A DNA stretch of 64,000 nucleotides from Nostoc sp. HK-01 (GTDB lineage Bacteria > Cyanobacteriota > Cyanobacteriia > Cyanobacteriales > Nostocaceae), in contig AP018318.1 of assembly GCA_003990705.1 (NCBI GenBank), positions 124,001-188,000 on the forward strand, given 5' to 3'. Shown in pieces: positions 9,401-18,512 of this stretch (position 1 is the stretch's first letter; every line of letters starts with the position of its first letter). The translations under genes were made by a program, and so were the position numbers. The notes below the pieces were generated by a model. The model worked only from the letters and a program-made list of their open reading frames with translations, made no database searches and was not told where the DNA came from.

Positions 9401-10632
9401 AAAGTCACGGCGAAATCATTCAAGTGAGCGATCGCACTGGTTTACAGCCTGTCCAAACCACAGAATCTTTGCTCGGTAATACTTTGGTGATTAATATTGG
9501 CGCAACCGCCACCGAAATGGCTTTGGTTGATGTCCCAGAAAATCTGCTGCAATTAGCGCACCAAGATTTTATGCTGCACAGTTTTCCTTATGCGAGTAAG
9601 GGAATAGAACAAGATATTATTTGTCAGTTGCTGATTCCGCCAAAATATCGGCAATCACGCAAAGATATTGTAGAGAATGGTCAAAATAATACTAGTAGCC
9701 CTTGGCATTGGCAACCAGCTTTCCCCGATATCGACAAAATGCAGTGGCAAAGTTTGGGGTTAGATAAATTTGATTTACCACGAGCCGGAGAGCCAGATAT
9801 TGGTGTACGAATTCGCTTACAACAACGCCTGGAAAGTTCAATATTAGGACAAGCTGCTCTCGAAGCTGCTCTCGCGTTAAAGTTAATTTTGCAACACCAA
9901 GAAAATTTTACCCTGGATTTGGCCGACCAACAGTGGAAACTACAACGACGGGACTTAGAAAATCAGGTGTTTGTCCCCTTTGTGCGCCGACTAAACCGAG
10001 AACTGAATAAATTGCTAGTCGCGCGGGGTATCCCCACCGAAGCAATTAATCAAGCTATCTTGACTGGTGGAGTTGCATCATTAGGAGTTGTGCATCATTG
10101 GCTCAAGCAAAAACTCCCCAACGCCAAGATTATGCAAGATGCGTATTTAGGGGAAAATGGCGCACCGAATTGCAGCCGAGTTGCATTAGGTTTAGCAATG
10201 TTACCTTTGCATCCCCAAATTTTAGAAGAACCGCGACAACAGTATACCGACTATTTTCTGTTTACAGAATTGCTGCGGCTGTTACCAGAGCGGAGTTTGT
10301 CATTTAACGAAGTGCTGCAATTGTTTGAGGGAAGGGGAATTAATACAAGTATTTGTCAGCAAAGATTATTGGCATTTTTAGAAGGAGAATTACCTGCGGG
10401 TTTGATTCCATCGCCACCTGAGTCAGCATGGTTAACCCAGAATTCATCTCAGAATTTAGATTATCAGGCGATCGCAACTGCACCCCTATTTGAAAAGCAA
10501 GGTAATCTCAGCTATCGTCCTAACTCTCAGCAATTGTCTGCTTTGCGACGCTATTTAGCAGCAGTGAAAACTAGTACACAGCAATCTTTAGAGGAACCAT
10601 ACACAGTTAACTTTGTTAATGTTCCTATGTAG
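6457..10632 (+). CDS. Very large protein with C-terminal Hsp70/actin-like ATPase fold
   Basis: A 1391-aa protein starting at GTG 6457 (protein TSRADEIQKLI). Residues 1-290 are helical and Gln/Leu rich, with predicted coiled coils. About 300-770 is low-complexity, Pro/Ser/Glu/Thr-rich and likely disordered. The C-terminal part has ASKHA landmarks: phosphate-1 loop YLGIDLGTTGISAAL at about 783-797, phosphate-2 INIGATATEMALVD at about 1011-1024, and adenosine motif LTGGVASLG at about 1199-1207. There is no substrate-binding DnaK tail. It is therefore an Hsp70-like ATPase with a long adaptor arm, perhaps in cell-envelope or assembly processes, but no function is established. A 75-bp duplication with an STRR heptamer run lies in the disordered region (7602-7716). 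Confidence 0.85.
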   Translation: MTSRADEIQKLIADIDNLLTNNGKRLPKLLSGQAPEAREVLERVRNFLVNLKETEDLQGYLPQPTGQMQTSPLLAKFAEQVNNSSSRELSSSESAENSVLSSQFKSELAILIQPLQAELTALLQERSTLMQEIRQLEQRRLQNYSLSQQLANQEQIIGEFLQVLMSRLVPTVAPHINSNMANELNAVSSSQHNIIERTAATGVSALESSTQVERLTQFAKELDQRLLSLDGTVNVVFDALQRNINTYHESLSQALARMHSTGLQGEQLLVSFLNNWTQQLQQLPTTIPAAVVQETSGRSPFPTKEDAVTVETTPPATTKTEATNPALELPQPEVEFASDVATNDLDAMLLELTGIVNQTGDNSTTPLELEGLDEWDQLADDTPQQPLNSPSLLPTSTWEQGTGNREQTPQSLNSPSLLPTPEAVTPPPELLEIFSDSAPEKMELTDTDEVDQLYASLFNISPVTQPSVEPKPEEPTPDFSANIIDTAPLSTPVKEPETSLGVTADFAALNTSDNPPLTPLFDGNVGLPESIFTQSDAGLFEPSSTPPPNIPTDSPQFIDLSSDFQQKLFFEEEPELFSATLSYSPSLRENIPVQPEHTDTITSLSELFTEASSEENLWPGLSPAEIALTLDEPTPEIADTSDAEPQENLSDIYIAASPQENLLAPEVMQSANLPEISLNESQLQQLNQDLANFDELLNYQSADVYSLAESEPPDVTFSHPQTVDHTPNVAFSRPAVPPVAPISLPQTQADLNFSPANEKKKEAATGSISPSQIELTVDVHNSVWYLGIDLGTTGISAALLNRSQSVVYPIYWSAENIPGATSFQHSFRLPAEVYLPNASVSNGGTNVKSSQCSAQLKPYLQVAIPYKNEEQKWEPVLQFNEFSAGPLIWVVRSLSKLLLTLKSDRQSTTQGLVAMAVGINQPTFHTIVGKIAGVICTCPSSWSEQYRFNVREALLTSKLIQHPQQVFFVEEAIASLISLFDQSHGEIIQVSDRTGLQPVQTTESLLGNTLVINIGATATEMALVDVPENLLQLAHQDFMLHSFPYASKGIEQDIICQLLIPPKYRQSRKDIVENGQNNTSSPWHWQPAFPDIDKMQWQSLGLDKFDLPRAGEPDIGVRIRLQQRLESSILGQAALEAALALKLILQHQENFTLDLADQQWKLQRRDLENQVFVPFVRRLNRELNKLLVARGIPTEAINQAILTGGVASLGVVHHWLKQKLPNAKIMQDAYLGENGAPNCSRVALGLAMLPLHPQILEEPRQQYTDYFLFTELLRLLPERSLSFNEVLQLFEGRGINTSICQQRLLAFLEGELPAGLIPSPPESAWLTQNSSQNLDYQAIATAPLFEKQGNLSYRPNSQQLSALRRYLAAVKTSTQQSLEEPYTVNFVNVPM
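7602..7716 (+). repeat. In-frame 75-bp-period duplication containing four GGGAACA heptamers
   Basis: Near-identical 28-base copies start at 7614 and 7689 (ATTAAATTCGCCATCACTC, then one mismatch), 75 bases or 25 codons apart, so the frame is kept. Between them, 7649-7676 holds four tandem heptamers: GGGAACA, GGGAACA, GGGAATA, GGGAACA. Heptamer STRR repeats are known in heterocystous cyanobacteria, usually between genes. Confidence 0.85.
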
Positions 10633-11113
10633 GGTTTGCTGAAAAAGTGATCTGTGAGGACAGGGAACAGGGAACAGTTTCAGCTATCTGAATCTTGCCA
10701 AGTTTGCTAATCTATCAAAAATATCCCTTTTCTGTCACTTTCCAGAATAAGCAAGTAGTTCAGGAGCAAAATCATCCAGAAACATAACAGGGTTGAAACT
10801 GATTCATTGCGGCAATTAAATGCTTGAATCCCCGCAATAAATGTGAATTAGGGAAAATACTGAACCAGGGATAAATTAACCAACATAGTAAAAATGGTTG
10901 GGTAATGAGACGCAGATTATTTAAAGTATTTTTCCATTTTATGGTGAGTGCTTACATAGCATAAACTGTGTAGGTTTATTCAATAAGTTTTAATTAGGCA
11001 GTTTCCCGAAGAAAGCACAAATTTTGTTGCCTTTATACCAACAATTTAACCCCTAGATAGATAAAAATTTGTATGCTGAAGTTAACAGGTCTTAATAGTT
11101 CTTTTTAAAGATT
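10633..11113. other. Intergenic region, 481 bp, with STRR heptamers
   Basis: At 10663-10677 the same heptamer (GGGAACA twice) recurs as inside the preceding gene. The rest is ordinary AT-rich sequence containing the promoter of the antiporter; no gene is seen. Confidence 0.6.
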
Positions 11114-13432
11114 GTGCAGGAAGATTTTAGATTAATTGTCGATTTAGTACTAGTTTTGGGAGTCGCAGCCTGTGGGGGACTGTTGGCATCCCTTTTAAAA
11201 CAACCCGTGCTACTGGGTTATCTCATCGGGGGAATGGTTGTTGGGCCTGCGGGGCTAGGGCTGATTAAAGAGGTTATTCAAGTAGAAACTTTAGCGCAGT
11301 TCGGGGTAGCCTTTCTCTTATTTGCCTTGGGCGTAGAATTTTCTTTTGCTGAATTAAAAAAAGTAAAAGCGATCGCTCTTGGTGGCGGGGGACTACAAAT
11401 CGCCTTGACAATCTTAGTCACAGTGCTGGTGTGTGGCGTAACGGGAGCTTGGGGCAGTTTACCCGCTAAAGGTGTGTTCTTAGGGTCAATTCTTTCCTTA
11501 TCTTCCACCGCCGTTGTCCTCAAGTGCTTGATGGAGCGTAACGAGACGGAAACGCCCCACGGACAGGTAATGTTGGGGATTTTGGTAGTCCAGGACTTGG
11601 CTTTAGGGCTAATGCTGGCGGTTTTACCTGCACTGCACGCACCAGCAGAAGTAATTGGTGTAGCTGTACTCACAGCCCTGGTACGGATTGGTTTATTTGC
11701 TGCTGGGGCTGTCGTGGCGGGTATTTGGCTCATACCGCCATTGTTGCGAATGTTAGCCCGTACCGAAAGCCGAGAATTATTTTTACTAGGTGTTGTAGCC
11801 CTATGCTTAGGTATTGCTCTGTTAACAGAGTATCTGGGCTTGTCAATTGAAATGGGGGCGTTTGTCGCCGGCTTGATGATTTCTGAGGTGGAATACGCCG
11901 ACCAAACCCTAACTTACGTAGAACCGCTACGAGATATTTTTGCCAGTTTGTTCTTCGCGGCCATTGGGATGCTGATTGACCCGATGTTTTTGTGGCAGAA
12001 TCTGGAATTAATTTTAGGTTTAGTGGCGTTGGTGTTTGTCGGTAAGTTTTTGATTATTACGCCCTTAGTCAAACTGTTTCGCTACCCATTGAAAACAGCC
12101 TTAATTGCTGGTTTAGGACTGGCACAAATTGGGGAATTTTCCTTTGTACTAGCCAGTGAAGGACAAGTCTTAGGTTTGGTATCCCGACGGATATATTTAT
12201 TAATTTTAGGAACTACAGCAGTTACCTTGATTTTGACTCCTTTTGTACTGCGGCTACTACCATTGTTATTTAATTTTGCCGAATCTATGCCTTGGCTGAA
12301 ACCTTATTTAGCGGGAGAAGGTGAAGCGCGGGATGTATCGGCAGAATTACCGATAAAAGACCATATAGTTGTTTGTGGCTATGGGCGTGTAGGTAAGAAT
12401 TTGGTCAAGTTATTGCAACAGCATGACTTACCTGTAGTAGTTATTGACCAATCAGAAAGTCGAATTCAGCAGTTACGAGATGCAGGAGTGCCTTATGTTT
12501 ACGGTAACTGCGTGAGTTTTCACGTTCTGGAAACCGCAGGTGTCAATCATGCTAAAGGAATGGCGATCGCACTTCCTGACCCTATGAGTACACGCCTCAG
12601 CCTGAAACGCGCTTTGGAATTACATCCAGAATTAAATTTGGTTGTCCGCGCTACCCAAGACAAAAATATTGAAGTGCTTTATCAATTAGGGGCGAGGGAA
12701 GTAGTTCAACCAGAATTTGAAGCCAGTTTAGAAATGGCAACTTATTTATTAAATGACTTGGGCTTCTCGCAATTTGTGGTACAACGAGAAATGCAGCAAA
12801 TCCGTAATGATCATTACTTGGATTTGCGCCCAGAGCGTTCTGCTTCAGAGGTTTCCCGCGATTTACACCAAGCAACCCGCGATTTAAATCGGCGCTGGTA
12901 TGCAATACCATCTACTTCACCTCTCATTGGGATGAGCTTAGAAGAAGCAGATATGCGTTACTTAACAGGGGTAAGCTTGATGGCGATTCGCCGCGCTAAC
13001 GGCAATGAAATCGACTATCCTAATAATCAAACTAAATTAGAGGAAGGCGATCGCCTATTAGTTGTCGGTGCATCTGAGGAACTAGCAGCCTTAGAAGAAT
13101 TTGCTCAAGGTAAGATAGCTGTTCCAGGAGAAAATAGCGCTTGCCAATGGATAGCTGTCGAGGCTGATTCCCCTGTGGAAAATAAAACCTTGGCTGACTT
13201 GAAAAATCATGAGCAATCAGTGAAGGTGCAAGCACTACGGCGGGATGGTAAGTTTATTCGCCGCCCTGATGACAAAACAGACCTCAGAGTTGGCGACCAA
13301 TTATTATTATGTGGGAGCTTACCCAGTTTGAATCAACTACAATCTTTATTTGCCGCAGCCAACAAAGTGCCTTTATCTATACCCATCGCCAAAGCCAATG
13401 AAGCACAAACGCTCAAAGAGTTTCTGCCTTGA
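11114..13432 (+). CDS. KefB-type cation:proton antiporter with RCK domains (CPA2)
   Basis: A 772-aa membrane antiporter for monovalent cations (K+ or Na+) against protons. Residues 1-385 form about 12-13 membrane segments, with the family motifs GVEFSFAEL and LSSTAVVLK. A TrkA-N/RCK Rossmann domain follows at about 415-535 (HIVVCGYGRVGKNLVKLL), then two TrkA-C modules at about 595-665 (ISTSPLIGMSLEEADMR region) and about 680-755 (ADSPVENKTLADL region). Two C-terminal modules are typical of cyanobacterial and plant-type CPA2 members. Translation starts at GTG 11114; no upstream ATG is in frame nearby. Ion selectivity is not readable from sequence. Confidence 0.92.
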   Translation: MQEDFRLIVDLVLVLGVAACGGLLASLLKQPVLLGYLIGGMVVGPAGLGLIKEVIQVETLAQFGVAFLLFALGVEFSFAELKKVKAIALGGGGLQIALTILVTVLVCGVTGAWGSLPAKGVFLGSILSLSSTAVVLKCLMERNETETPHGQVMLGILVVQDLALGLMLAVLPALHAPAEVIGVAVLTALVRIGLFAAGAVVAGIWLIPPLLRMLARTESRELFLLGVVALCLGIALLTEYLGLSIEMGAFVAGLMISEVEYADQTLTYVEPLRDIFASLFFAAIGMLIDPMFLWQNLELILGLVALVFVGKFLIITPLVKLFRYPLKTALIAGLGLAQIGEFSFVLASEGQVLGLVSRRIYLLILGTTAVTLILTPFVLRLLPLLFNFAESMPWLKPYLAGEGEARDVSAELPIKDHIVVCGYGRVGKNLVKLLQQHDLPVVVIDQSESRIQQLRDAGVPYVYGNCVSFHVLETAGVNHAKGMAIALPDPMSTRLSLKRALELHPELNLVVRATQDKNIEVLYQLGAREVVQPEFEASLEMATYLLNDLGFSQFVVQREMQQIRNDHYLDLRPERSASEVSRDLHQATRDLNRRWYAIPSTSPLIGMSLEEADMRYLTGVSLMAIRRANGNEIDYPNNQTKLEEGDRLLVVGASEELAALEEFAQGKIAVPGENSACQWIAVEADSPVENKTLADLKNHEQSVKVQALRRDGKFIRRPDDKTDLRVGDQLLLCGSLPSLNQLQSLFAAANKVPLSIPIAKANEAQTLKEFLP

Positions 13433-13517
13433 AAGTGCTGTTAGCGGTAGCGGGGCATTCAGCCCGTGCTGAGTAAAAATACTAGTCTCCAACCCTAGCC
13501 CCTCTTTCATAAGAGGA

Positions 13518-13736
13518 TTAACCTTTGGGTTTGAAGTAGGCGATCGCTTGTTTCCAAATGGTTGTTTGCTGGTTGTTTTCATCGGCAATACAAACACAAC
13601 CGGGGTCTTGCCATAAAACCTTACCTGTTAACAGGTCGCCTGTCACCAGTTTGAATTCAACTACTGCGGCTTGTTTAATCAGGTTCTGCACTTGCCGAAT
13701 GCTTGGTAGTGAAGTATCAAAATCAGTTATCGCCAT
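13518..13736 (-). CDS. hfq: Cyanobacterial-type Hfq (Sm-like) protein
   Basis: A 72-aa Sm-fold protein when read from the second ATG (MAITDFDTSLPSIRQVQNLI). The frame extends seven codons further to 13757, but family comparison favours this shorter start. Sm1 appears as VEFKLVTGDLLTGKVLWQD and Sm2 as TIWKQAIAYFKP. The usual YKH of Hfq is replaced, as known for cyanobacterial Hfq, which binds the type IV pilus ATPase PilB1 and affects motility instead of classical sRNA matchmaking. It is divergent from dapF across 281 bp, an arrangement also known in Anabaena. The call is strong despite the small size. Confidence 0.93.
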   Translation of the reverse strand: MAITDFDTSLPSIRQVQNLIKQAAVVEFKLVTGDLLTGKVLWQDPGCVCIADENNQQTTIWKQAIAYFKPKG

Positions 13737-14017
13737 GTTTGATGATGGTTTATGCACAATAAAAAATGTTTTCTGTAAGGAGTTGTAAAGTATGAATGAT
13801 CAATTATGAAGGATAAAATTTCATACTAGTACAGGTTGGCGTAAATAAACAGACCATCTGGAATTGCTAAGAGGCTCGTGATATCACTATTCTTTCTTTT
13901 TCCTTTTGACTTTTTACTTTTGCCTTGTTGTACTAGCCTGCGGCAAGCCACCCAAAGGGTGTCTACATACTTCACACTTCATACTTTCCTAATCATTGAT
14001 AATTCATCATTGGAAAA

Positions 14018-14857
14018 ATGGCAATCGAATTTACTAAGTATCACGGTCTAGGAAACGACTTTATTTTAATTGACAATCGCGCGTCAGCCTCACCATTACT
14101 AACACCAGAGAAAGCAATTGAGTGGTGCGATCGCCATTTTGGTATTGGTGCAGATGGTGTGATTTTTGCTTTACCCGGAAAAAACGGTACTGACTACACT
14201 ATGCGGATTTTTAATTCCGATGGTTCAGAACCGGAAATGTGTGGTAATGGTATTCGCTGTTTAGCCGCATTTCTTGCCGATTTAGAAGGTATATCCCGCA
14301 CTCAAGATAAATATCATATTCATACCTTGGCGGGTACAATTACACCCCAGCTAACACCGGATGGTCAAATCAAGGTGGATATGGGTTTACCTCGGCTACT
14401 CGCTGGCGAAATCCCGACTACCTTGGGTGCAGCTGATGCCAAAGTGATTAATCAACCTCTAGAAGTAGCAGGCCAAACTTGGGAAGTCACTTGTGTGAGT
14501 ATGGGTAATCCCCACTGTATCACTTTTGTTGAAGATGTCGCCGCGATTCCCTTAGAAACCATCGGCCCGAAATTTGAACATCATCCAGTGTTTCCCCAAA
14601 GAACCAACACCGAATTTATTCAAGTAGTAAGTCGTGACTACCTGAAAATGCGGGTATGGGAAAGAGGCGCAGGAATTACATTAGCTTGTGGTACAGGTGC
14701 TTGTGCATCTTTAGTGGCTGGCGTGTTAACTGGAAAATGCGATCGCTTGGCTACTGTAGAATTACCAGGAGGTTGCTTAGAAATTGAATGGTCAGAAATA
14801 GACCAACGAATTTATATGACTGGCCCTGCTGATCGAGTGTTTAAAGGTACTGCTTGA
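14018..14857 (+). CDS. dapF: Diaminopimelate epimerase
   Basis: Interconverts LL- and meso-diaminopimelate for lysine and peptidoglycan synthesis, in the cytoplasm without cofactor. The 279-aa length is standard. Both catalytic cysteines are present in their motifs: Cys75 in EMCGNGIRC and Cys224 in ACGTGACAS. The N-terminal [12 protein letters not shown] segment is also diagnostic. The ATG at 14018 opens the conserved N-terminus. The gene is convergent with tex; the 195-bp space between them holds a MITE-like inverted repeat. Confidence 0.97.
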   Translation: MAIEFTKYHGLGNDFILIDNRASASPLLTPEKAIEWCDRHFGIGADGVIFALPGKNGTDYTMRIFNSDGSEPEMCGNGIRCLAAFLADLEGISRTQDKYHIHTLAGTITPQLTPDGQIKVDMGLPRLLAGEIPTTLGAADAKVINQPLEVAGQTWEVTCVSMGNPHCITFVEDVAAIPLETIGPKFEHHPVFPQRTNTEFIQVVSRDYLKMRVWERGAGITLACGTGACASLVAGVLTGKCDRLATVELPGGCLEIEWSEIDQRIYMTGPADRVFKGTA

Positions 14858-14874
14858 AGAAGTTAGCAGTCATA

Positions 14875-15061
14875 CAATTTTGGATTTTAGATTGTAGATT
14901 TTGGATTGTCACATATCTTGCACCTAGCCCCGACGAATGGAATTCGCGGCAAGAAAAACAAAGTCCGCCTAGCCTGCGGCAACAGCAAAGCTGAACACGG
15001 ACTAAGTTAAAATCAAGAGTTGTTTGTCAATCCAAAATCCAAGATCCAAAATCTAAAATTG
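14875..15061. repeat. MITE-like element between dapF and tex
   Basis: Two 37-base arms, 14875-14911 and 15025-15061, are inverted copies with about six mismatches (each built from TTTGGATT/TTTAGATT units). They enclose 113 bases with a GC-richer repeat core (CTAGCCTGCGGCAA). The right arm covers the tex stop codon. There is no ORF inside. It could fold in RNA from both convergent transcripts. Confidence 0.7.
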
Positions 15062-17215
15062 CTTGGCTGCTTTCATAGACAAACTAATCCGTTTTAATTT
15101 CTCGTTCACTTCCAAGACTCTCACTTTGACAACTTGTCCCACCTTAACTATGAGTTTAGGGTCTTCGACAAATCTATCGGCGAGTTGGGAAATATGCACC
15201 AAACCATCTTGATGTACACCGATATCCACAAATGCGCCAAAATTGGCAACATTGGTCACAATTCCTTCTAATTCCATCCCAATTTGTAAATCTTTAATTT
15301 CTTTGATGCCTTCTTGAAAGGTGGCATACTTAAATTCGGCGCGGGGGTCTCGACCGGGTTTTTCCAGTTCGCTGAGGATGTCTCGTAATGTCGGTTCACC
15401 AATATTATCGGTGGTATATTTTCTGATATCGACTTTTTTGAGTTTTTCCGCAACTTGGATCACTTGATTTAATGGTACTTTTAGGTCAGATGCGATCGCC
15501 TCTACAACTGAGTAACTTTCAGGATGCACAGCAGTATTGTCTAAAGGATGCTCACCATTACGAATCCGCAAAAATCCCGCTGCTTGTTCAAAGGCTTTCG
15601 GCCCTAATTTCGGTACTTTCAAAAGTTGACGGCGATTTTTAAACGCTCCATTTTGATTGCGGTAGGTGACAATATTATTAGCCACTGCGGCTGTAATGCC
15701 TGACACAAAAGTTAAAAGTTCTTTAGAAGCCGTATTTAAATCTACACCCACAAAGTTGACGCAGCTTTCTACAGTGTCATCCAGCTTCTTTTTCAACAAT
15801 TTTTGATCAACATCGTGCTGATATTGTCCCACGCCAATCGATTTGGGATCAATTTTGACTAATTCCGCTAAAGGGTCTTGTAAACGGCGACCGATACTAA
15901 TCGCACCCCGCACTGTCACATCTAAATCAGGAAACTCTTCTAAAGCTACTTTACTAGCAGAATATATGGATGCACCAGATTCATTCACCATCACCTTAAT
16001 TGGTTTACGGTCGAGAGTTTGTAATACTTGCGCTACAAATTCATCAGTTTCTCGCGAAGCTGTTCCGTTACCAATAGCAATTAGCTCGATTTGATATTTT
16101 TCAAGCAAATTTTTAATCGTTTGTGCAGCTTTAGTGCGTTGTTCTGCTGCTTGGTGGGGAAAAACAGCTTGATATTCGAGAAATTTGCCTGTTTCATCTA
16201 AAACAGCTACTTTACATCCAGTTCTAAATCCCGGATCAATTGCCAAAGTGGGTTTCATTCCCGCTGGTGCAGACAACAATAACTCGCGCAGATTAGTTTC
16301 AAATGTTTTGATTGATTCTATATCTGCATAAACTTTTTTGGTAGAAATTACTTCTCCAGTGAGAGAGGTTTTCATCAGACGGTTGAAAGCATCTTTCAGC
16401 ATCAGCTGGTAGAAATCCCGAATTGCACGAACTTTTGTGTGAATTACCTGAGATTCGAGATAACCAAGCACATAATCTTCATCAAAGTTAATATCAAAGT
16501 TTAATACTCCCTCAGCTTCACCACGACACAATGCCAACATATTGTGGGGAGCAATATTTTTGACTTTGATTTGATAATTCCGATACATTTCAAATTTGGT
16601 TGTACCTTCAGAATAATCATCTTTAATCTGAGAAACAAAAACTCCTGCTTCTAAGAGGTAGTCACGCAAATAAGCACGGAGTTCTGCTTTTTCTGCTATT
16701 GCTTCTGCGAGAATATCTGCTGCACCTTTGAGCGCTTCATCTGCTGTTTTTACGCCTTTCTCTTGAGAAATATACTTGCTGGCTTCTGCTTCTAAAGATG
16801 CAGCTATACCATTTTTAATATTCAGCGATTTAATAAACTCTGCCAGAGGTTCTAATCCTTTTTCTTTTGCAACTGTGGCACGAGTACGGCGCTTTGGTCG
16901 ATATGGTAAGTATAAATCCTCAAGTTCTGTTTTTTGTTGACAAGAGATAATTTGCGTTTTCAACTCATCAGTGAGTTTACCTTGTTCGGCGATCGCATTT
17001 AAAATTACTGATTTTCTGGCTTCTATTTCTGTTAAGTAATTATACTTATCAAACAAATCTCGCAATTGCACTTCATTCATTTCTCCAGTGCGCTCTTTGC
17101 GGTAACGTGCAATAAAAGGGACTGTCGCACCCTCAGCCAAAAGTTCCAGCGCGTTCTGCACCTGATAAGGTTTAAGGTCTAGTTCAGTTGCTAATAGTTG
17201 AGGAATGTTTAGCAT
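15053..17215 (-). CDS. tex: Tex family S1 RNA-binding protein
   Basis: A 720-aa transcription accessory protein. Domain order matches Tex: helical N-terminal region (about 1-200), YqgF/RuvC-like domain (about 325-460, beginning LAIDPGFRTGCKVAVLDE), helix-hairpin-helix (about 500-560, FVSGITAAVANNIVTYR) and C-terminal S1 domain (about 648-718, GIVTNVANFGAFVDIGVH). Residues PFIARYRKERTG near the N-terminus are a family signature. Tex binds nucleic acids and associates with transcription; its exact role in cyanobacteria is open. The final codons overlap a dispersed repeat arm. Confidence 0.95.
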   Translation of the reverse strand: MLNIPQLLATELDLKPYQVQNALELLAEGATVPFIARYRKERTGEMNEVQLRDLFDKYNYLTEIEARKSVILNAIAEQGKLTDELKTQIISCQQKTELEDLYLPYRPKRRTRATVAKEKGLEPLAEFIKSLNIKNGIAASLEAEASKYISQEKGVKTADEALKGAADILAEAIAEKAELRAYLRDYLLEAGVFVSQIKDDYSEGTTKFEMYRNYQIKVKNIAPHNMLALCRGEAEGVLNFDINFDEDYVLGYLESQVIHTKVRAIRDFYQLMLKDAFNRLMKTSLTGEVISTKKVYADIESIKTFETNLRELLLSAPAGMKPTLAIDPGFRTGCKVAVLDETGKFLEYQAVFPHQAAEQRTKAAQTIKNLLEKYQIELIAIGNGTASRETDEFVAQVLQTLDRKPIKVMVNESGASIYSASKVALEEFPDLDVTVRGAISIGRRLQDPLAELVKIDPKSIGVGQYQHDVDQKLLKKKLDDTVESCVNFVGVDLNTASKELLTFVSGITAAVANNIVTYRNQNGAFKNRRQLLKVPKLGPKAFEQAAGFLRIRNGEHPLDNTAVHPESYSVVEAIASDLKVPLNQVIQVAEKLKKVDIRKYTTDNIGEPTLRDILSELEKPGRDPRAEFKYATFQEGIKEIKDLQIGMELEGIVTNVANFGAFVDIGVHQDGLVHISQLADRFVEDPKLIVKVGQVVKVRVLEVNEKLKRISLSMKAAKQF

Positions 17216-17459
17216 TGGGTATCTAATGGGAAAACGTTACTTCTTAAGGTAATATCGTAGATCGTTATTTATAGTGACAGCGCTGAGTGTTAAACTTATT
17301 TACTGGATAATTACGGAATTGTGACTTGCTGATTGTTTATTTCTTTAGAGGATTGTGAAGACACCTCTTTAGATATAAGATTGACAGCAATGATTATAAA
17401 AAAAAATATAAATTAAAACTTCTCAATTCTTGGCATTTTACGTTAGGAGAAGAATAGTA

Positions 17460-17696
17460 ATGCCCTTGTTTTTTTTAATTCCTCTGTTTACTGGTTTGGC
17501 AACTGGTTACTTATCCAAAAAATGTAGTGATGAATTAGCTTACCTGACTGGTATATTTACAATCATCAGTCTAGTCGTGAGTTTAGTTTTAGCACCTTGG
17601 CAAATCCAGCTATTGCTACTGGTTTTTGTAGTCATTACTACTAATAAACTTTTACGAGATAATGATAAAAAATATACCCAAGCCAGTAAAAAGTAA
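17460..17696 (+). CDS. Small two-helix membrane protein, unknown
   Basis: A 78-aa protein starting at ATG 17460, chosen because TTAGGAGAAG (17443-17452) gives a good SD about 8-12 bases upstream; the frame also opens further upstream at 17430, which I regard as leader. Two or three hydrophobic segments occupy residues 3-60, with the short polar stretch SKKCSDE between them and a basic tail NDKKYTQASKK. No family is recognised. It stands alone. Confidence 0.6.
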   Translation: MPLFFLIPLFTGLATGYLSKKCSDELAYLTGIFTIISLVVSLVLAPWQIQLLLLVFVVITTNKLLRDNDKKYTQASKK

Positions 17697-18105
17697 CTGG
17701 GAATAATTGAAAGAATAGGAAAGATGCGATCGCCACTAATTCTGTAAAATTATGAACTACAAGCGATCGCTCTCCATAACAGCAACATTCAACATTATCA
17801 AGGTTTTAATTAATCTTGCCAAAAATCCCTGTCATCCAAATTCTCTAAAATCCAGAACCTTATACCCCATTTGACTTTATTGGTACTTACGCAAAAAACT
17901 TCTCAACATCTCATTCCTCTGTGAACTCTGCGTCTCTGTGGTTTGATTTTCCGTAGCCTATACGTAAGTCATGTTTATTAATTACAAACAATGAAGAGAA
18001 TATTGGTCGTTTAACAGGGTATATTAATTCGCCTACAAGCAAATTTCAGAAAATATTTCTAATAAATTCAGGTTTTGAATATTAATAATCAATATTTGAT
18101 TGCTT
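17697..18105. other. Intergenic region with a short repeat
   Basis: No gene seen. About 17885-17969 is a dispersed-repeat-like segment bounded by the inverted heptamers ACTTACG and CGTAAGT, with the internal text CTCTGCGTCTCTGTGGT that recurs widely in Nostoc-type genomes. The IS1-family insertion follows directly. Confidence 0.5.
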
Positions 18106-18152
18106 AAATTTTTGGCGTTGCATAATAGAGGGATGAATTGAGGTAATCTACT

Positions 18153-18512
18153 GTGCAATGTCCATACTGTGAGTCTACGGAAATTAGAAAGAATGGAAAA
18201 CGGAGAGGTAAACAAAATCACATCTGTACTAACTGCGATCGCCAATTTATTGATGTGTACGATCCGCCAAAAGGATACTCAGAGGAACTTAAACAAGAAT
18301 GTTTAAAAATGTATCTTAATGGGATGGGTTTTCGTGGGATTGAACGTGTTAAAGGTGTACATCATACTACTATAATCTCTTGGGTAAAACAAAGAGGAGA
18401 AAAGCTGCCAGACGTACCCCAAGAAGATGCTGTACCAGAAGTTGGAGAACTAGATGAATTAGAGACATTCATAGGTTCAAAAAAAACAAAATCTGGTTGT
18501 GGACAGCAGTAA
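18153..18512 (+). CDS. IS1 transposase upstream frame (InsA-like), copy A
   Basis: A 119-aa frame starting at GTG 18153. It has a zinc-finger head (CPYC at 3-6 and CTNC near 25-28), then a helix-turn-helix (FRGIERVKGVHHTTIISWVK). The first acidic catalytic residue is in the segment GELDELETF before the frame ends. At 18479-18487 the sequence A8 then C provides the A-AAA-AAC slippery site by which IS1 elements make the full InsAB' transposase through -1 frameshifting. Confidence 0.88.
   Translation: MQCPYCESTEIRKNGKRRGKQNHICTNCDRQFIDVYDPPKGYSEELKQECLKMYLNGMGFRGIERVKGVHHTTIISWVKQRGEKLPDVPQEDAVPEVGELDELETFIGSKKTKSGCGQQ

Noticed and set aside
10700-10840. Possible transposase remnant downstream of the Hsp70-like gene
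   Set aside because: Short antisense frames look protein-like only over a few residues and are interrupted by stops; not enough to call.
11278-11733. 151-codon minus-strand frame inside the antiporter gene
   Set aside because: Antisense shadow of a well-supported membrane protein; no family features.
18479-18512. IS1 frames as a broken transposase
   Set aside because: The A8-C slippery site and intact DDE residues in both frames show the normal IS1 frameshift arrangement, in both copies.
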